Shown here piece after piece: positions 62,281 through 64,000 of a DNA stretch of 64,000 bases (position 1 is the first letter of the stretch; each line of letters begins with the position of its first letter). The stretch is from an uncultured Alistipes sp. (GTDB lineage Bacteria > Bacteroidota > Bacteroidia > Bacteroidales > Rikenellaceae), in assembly GCA_947623305.1 (NCBI GenBank), contig CANQGQ010000007.1:62001-126000 (forward strand), read 5' to 3'. The position numbers and the translations under genes are program-made. Under the pieces are notes generated by a model that was not told the origin of the DNA, made no database searches, and saw only the letters and a program-made list of their open reading frames with translations.

Positions 62281-63627
62281 TTATTGAATTTCGATTTCAT
62301 TCGGGAAGATATAGCGGGTCGTCTCGGATTCAGCGGCATGCTCCGTAGGGTCGAACCGCAGCGTCGGGTTGTCGCTCGGGCGCAGCTCGATGGCGAATCG
62401 TTTGTCGCAGCGCCAGAACCAGTCGCTGGCGGTTTCTCCCGCGTGAAATCGCGGATGCGCTTCGCCGCGGATGAACGACGGCCGGCCCTCCATGACGGTC
62501 TGGTTCGGATAGAGGTCGTATTGGTAGGTGTCGTAGGCGAATACGAGATCGTCCGAAAGGCGGTAGTCGGCCGTCAATCGGAGACGGTAATCGTGCGCTT
62601 GTTGGCGTTCGAGTTTGTTGCCGGTTTTGCTCGGCACGTAATACTCCGTTACGATCCGTTCGCAGTCGCTCGTTTCGATGTGTACCTCGCGCTTTTTCAG
62701 GCGGAGTTCGACGTCCGAAATGCCATCGAGCGTAAGCCGGATCGGACAGTTCTTCTCTGCCGAAAGCAGGTTGCCGTCCGGATCGTACCAGCCGTCCACC
62801 TCGAAATTGTAGCCGTCGGCCGGTTCGAATGCCAGCGACAGGTCGCCTCCTTCGGTGTTGTAGATTCCAGCGCCCGAGACGGTGTACCCCTCGCCCACTG
62901 CGCAATGCACCTCGATCTTTTTAGCGACGTTCAGATAGGCCCGGGCTTCGGCTTGCACGTCTTCGGCCGTTACGGTGAATACGAAGAGTTGTTCGCCGAG
63001 AGCAGCCGGACGGAAATAGAGCGTCGTTTCGGCTGCGAGCTCCACTGCGACATCCGTGATGACATTCCCTTCGTGATAGATCGCGCCGGAACCTTGCGCA
63101 AGGGTCGCCGTAACTTTGTACGGGCCCGAATAGCCGGCTTTGGCGATTGCAAGCCGGATCGGAATTAGCGCATCGTGCGGCGGATCGACCGCTTCGGCTT
63201 CGCATTCCGCCTGCACCGTCAGGAGGCTTTCCGTTTCGGCTCGCAGCGTCAGCCGACAGGCTTCGCTGACCTCGCCGGCTGCCGACATCGCCTGCAAAGT
63301 CAGTTCGTGTTCGCCCGCTTGCTCGGGGGTGATGCGGATCGTCGCGTTCTTGCCGCCCAAACGCACCCATTCGCCCGTGGCGGGGAGTTCCCGATCATCG
63401 ACGGCGATGCGTACCGAGCCGTTGCGTACGACGGCCGCCAAAGCATAATAGTCCGTTTCGGCCGTGCCTCGTTGTGCGATCGACAGTCGGCCTGTGAGAG
63501 AGGCTCCGAGCCGGCAGGTCGTTGCGGAGAGCGATACGGTCAGCGTCGGGGCCGGTTCTTCGAGTTCGATCGGTTCGTTCGAACAGGCTGCGGCCAGCAG
63601 GGCGAAGAGTGGAAGCGTTCGTTTCAT
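62281..63627 (-). CDS. Fimbrial-locus lipoprotein with Ig-like domains, TraQ/DUF3872-like
   Basis: This is a 448-residue lipoprotein with signal TLPLFALLAAACS. Two or three beta-sandwich repeats are suggested (RITPEQAGEHELTLQAMSAA, YFRPAALGEQLFVFTVTAED), followed by a C-terminal domain with Trp- and Tyr-rich strands. It is 6 bases from the FimB-like gene. The function is unclear; it is probably a surface or fimbria-associated protein. Confidence 0.72.
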   Translation of the reverse strand: MKRTLPLFALLAAACSNEPIELEEPAPTLTVSLSATTCRLGASLTGRLSIAQRGTAETDYYALAAVVRNGSVRIAVDDRELPATGEWVRLGGKNATIRITPEQAGEHELTLQAMSAAGEVSEACRLTLRAETESLLTVQAECEAEAVDPPHDALIPIRLAIAKAGYSGPYKVTATLAQGSGAIYHEGNVITDVAVELAAETTLYFRPAALGEQLFVFTVTAEDVQAEARAYLNVAKKIEVHCAVGEGYTVSGAGIYNTEGGDLSLAFEPADGYNFEVDGWYDPDGNLLSAEKNCPIRLTLDGISDVELRLKKREVHIETSDCERIVTEYYVPSKTGNKLERQQAHDYRLRLTADYRLSDDLVFAYDTYQYDLYPNQTVMEGRPSFIRGEAHPRFHAGETASDWFWRCDKRFAIELRPSDNPTLRFDPTEHAAESETTRYIFPNEIEIQ

Positions 63628-63640
63628 AGCGGTGCGGATT

Positions 63641-64000
63641 TTATAGATCGCGGACGGGGAAGAACGGATAAGGACGATCCTTGTAGAGGGTGTTTCGCTT
63701 TCCGTATCGGCCTTCGGCGACGATGAATTTGTAATAATGGTAGGTCAGCAGCACTTCGTCGCGATCGACCGAACACGATAGGTAGGAACAGTCGTTCGTA
63801 AGAAAGAGCGTGCCGCCGACCCGTTGCATACAGGCGCGGATCGGTTCCATGTCGAACCGGTAAGCCAGCTCTTCCAGCAGCCGGATGTCGGGCAGATACC
63901 AGCGGCCCGGATAGTCGGGTTCGTAGCCGTAGCAGGCTTCGACGACGGGTGCCGAGGCGATGGCTCCGTCGAGCCATGCTCGATGTACGTTGCGGGTACG
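63641..64000 (-). CDS. Fimbrial tip-like protein, C-terminal part (cut by window edge)
   Basis: On the minus strand the last 119 codons are visible. YPGRWYLPDIRLLEELAYRF resembles the GWYLPS block near the C-terminus of fimbrial tip proteins and related FISUMP-type domains in Bacteroidetes. The protein ends KDRPYPFFPVRDL. It is 13 bases before the lipoprotein gene, so it belongs to the same operon. The family is provisional because only the C-terminal part is seen. Confidence 0.65.
   Translation of the reverse strand, partial: RTRNVHRAWLDGAIASAPVVEACYGYEPDYPGRWYLPDIRLLEELAYRFDMEPIRACMQRVGGTLFLTNDCSYLSCSVDRDEVLLTYHYYKFIVAEGRYGKRNTLYKDRPYPFFPVRDL

Overview
The window is a chromosomal segment of a Bacteroidales bacterium. 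The core proteins (MnmG, MetG, PheS, bL32, PlsX, FabH, Mrp), the FimA/FimB-type lipoproteins, the Tra proteins and the TANNTTTG promoter boxes are all of Bacteroidetes type. The GC-rich core and gene content suggest a Rikenellaceae or Alistipes-like genus, but that placement is inference.

Region 1 (1-14.6 kb, almost all minus strand) is an integrative mobilizable element. It has two tandem tyrosine integrases, a conserved element protein, an excisionase-like HTH protein, a DUF3987 helicase-like ATPase, a Toprim primase-like protein and a MobV relaxase with a possible oriT. Its cargo is a four-gene operon with its own promoter: a NERD nuclease fused to a methyltransferase, a compact SF1 helicase, an unrecognised 804-residue protein and a DUF1848 protein cut by the window edge. 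This looks like an undescribed defence system.

Region 2 (14.7-31.5 kb) is core chromosome: acyltransferase, ybeY-mnmG, ilvE, metG, pheS, a TPR lipoprotein-like protein, an EnvC-like protein, mrp, rnpB, DUF177-rpmF-plsX-fabH. Three parS-like sites lie at 18.4-19.1 kb. An AT-rich region between mrp and rnpB carries seven TTATCGAC-type boxes and sits where the plus strand seems to change from C-rich to G-rich. I read it as a candidate chromosomal replication origin.

Region 3 (31.5-57.8 kb) is a conjugative element, probably plasmid-derived. Iteron-like repeats are at its left end, followed by small cargo genes, a Phd-YoeB pair, a hairpin-rich region, a relaxosome RHH protein, a relaxase, a coupling ATPase and a compact TraE-F-G-I-J-K-M-N-O transfer operon. 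Next come an AT-rich toxin-antitoxin-SecB-chaperone (CmdTAC-like) operon, umuDC, a DUF4160-DUF2442-HigA-like module, dinD and a lipoprotein. No integrase or replication protein is visible in it. A dispersed motif (core TTCTTCCCTTCACG) and two pairs of direct repeats bound the cargo modules, as if these were exchangeable cassettes.

Region 4 (57.8-64 kb, minus strand) is a fimbrial locus: a large DUF4906-like tip protein, a FimA/Mfa1-type fimbrillin, a FimB/Mfa2-type anchor and further lipoproteins. A tRNA-like gene with an abnormally long anticodon arm lies inside it.
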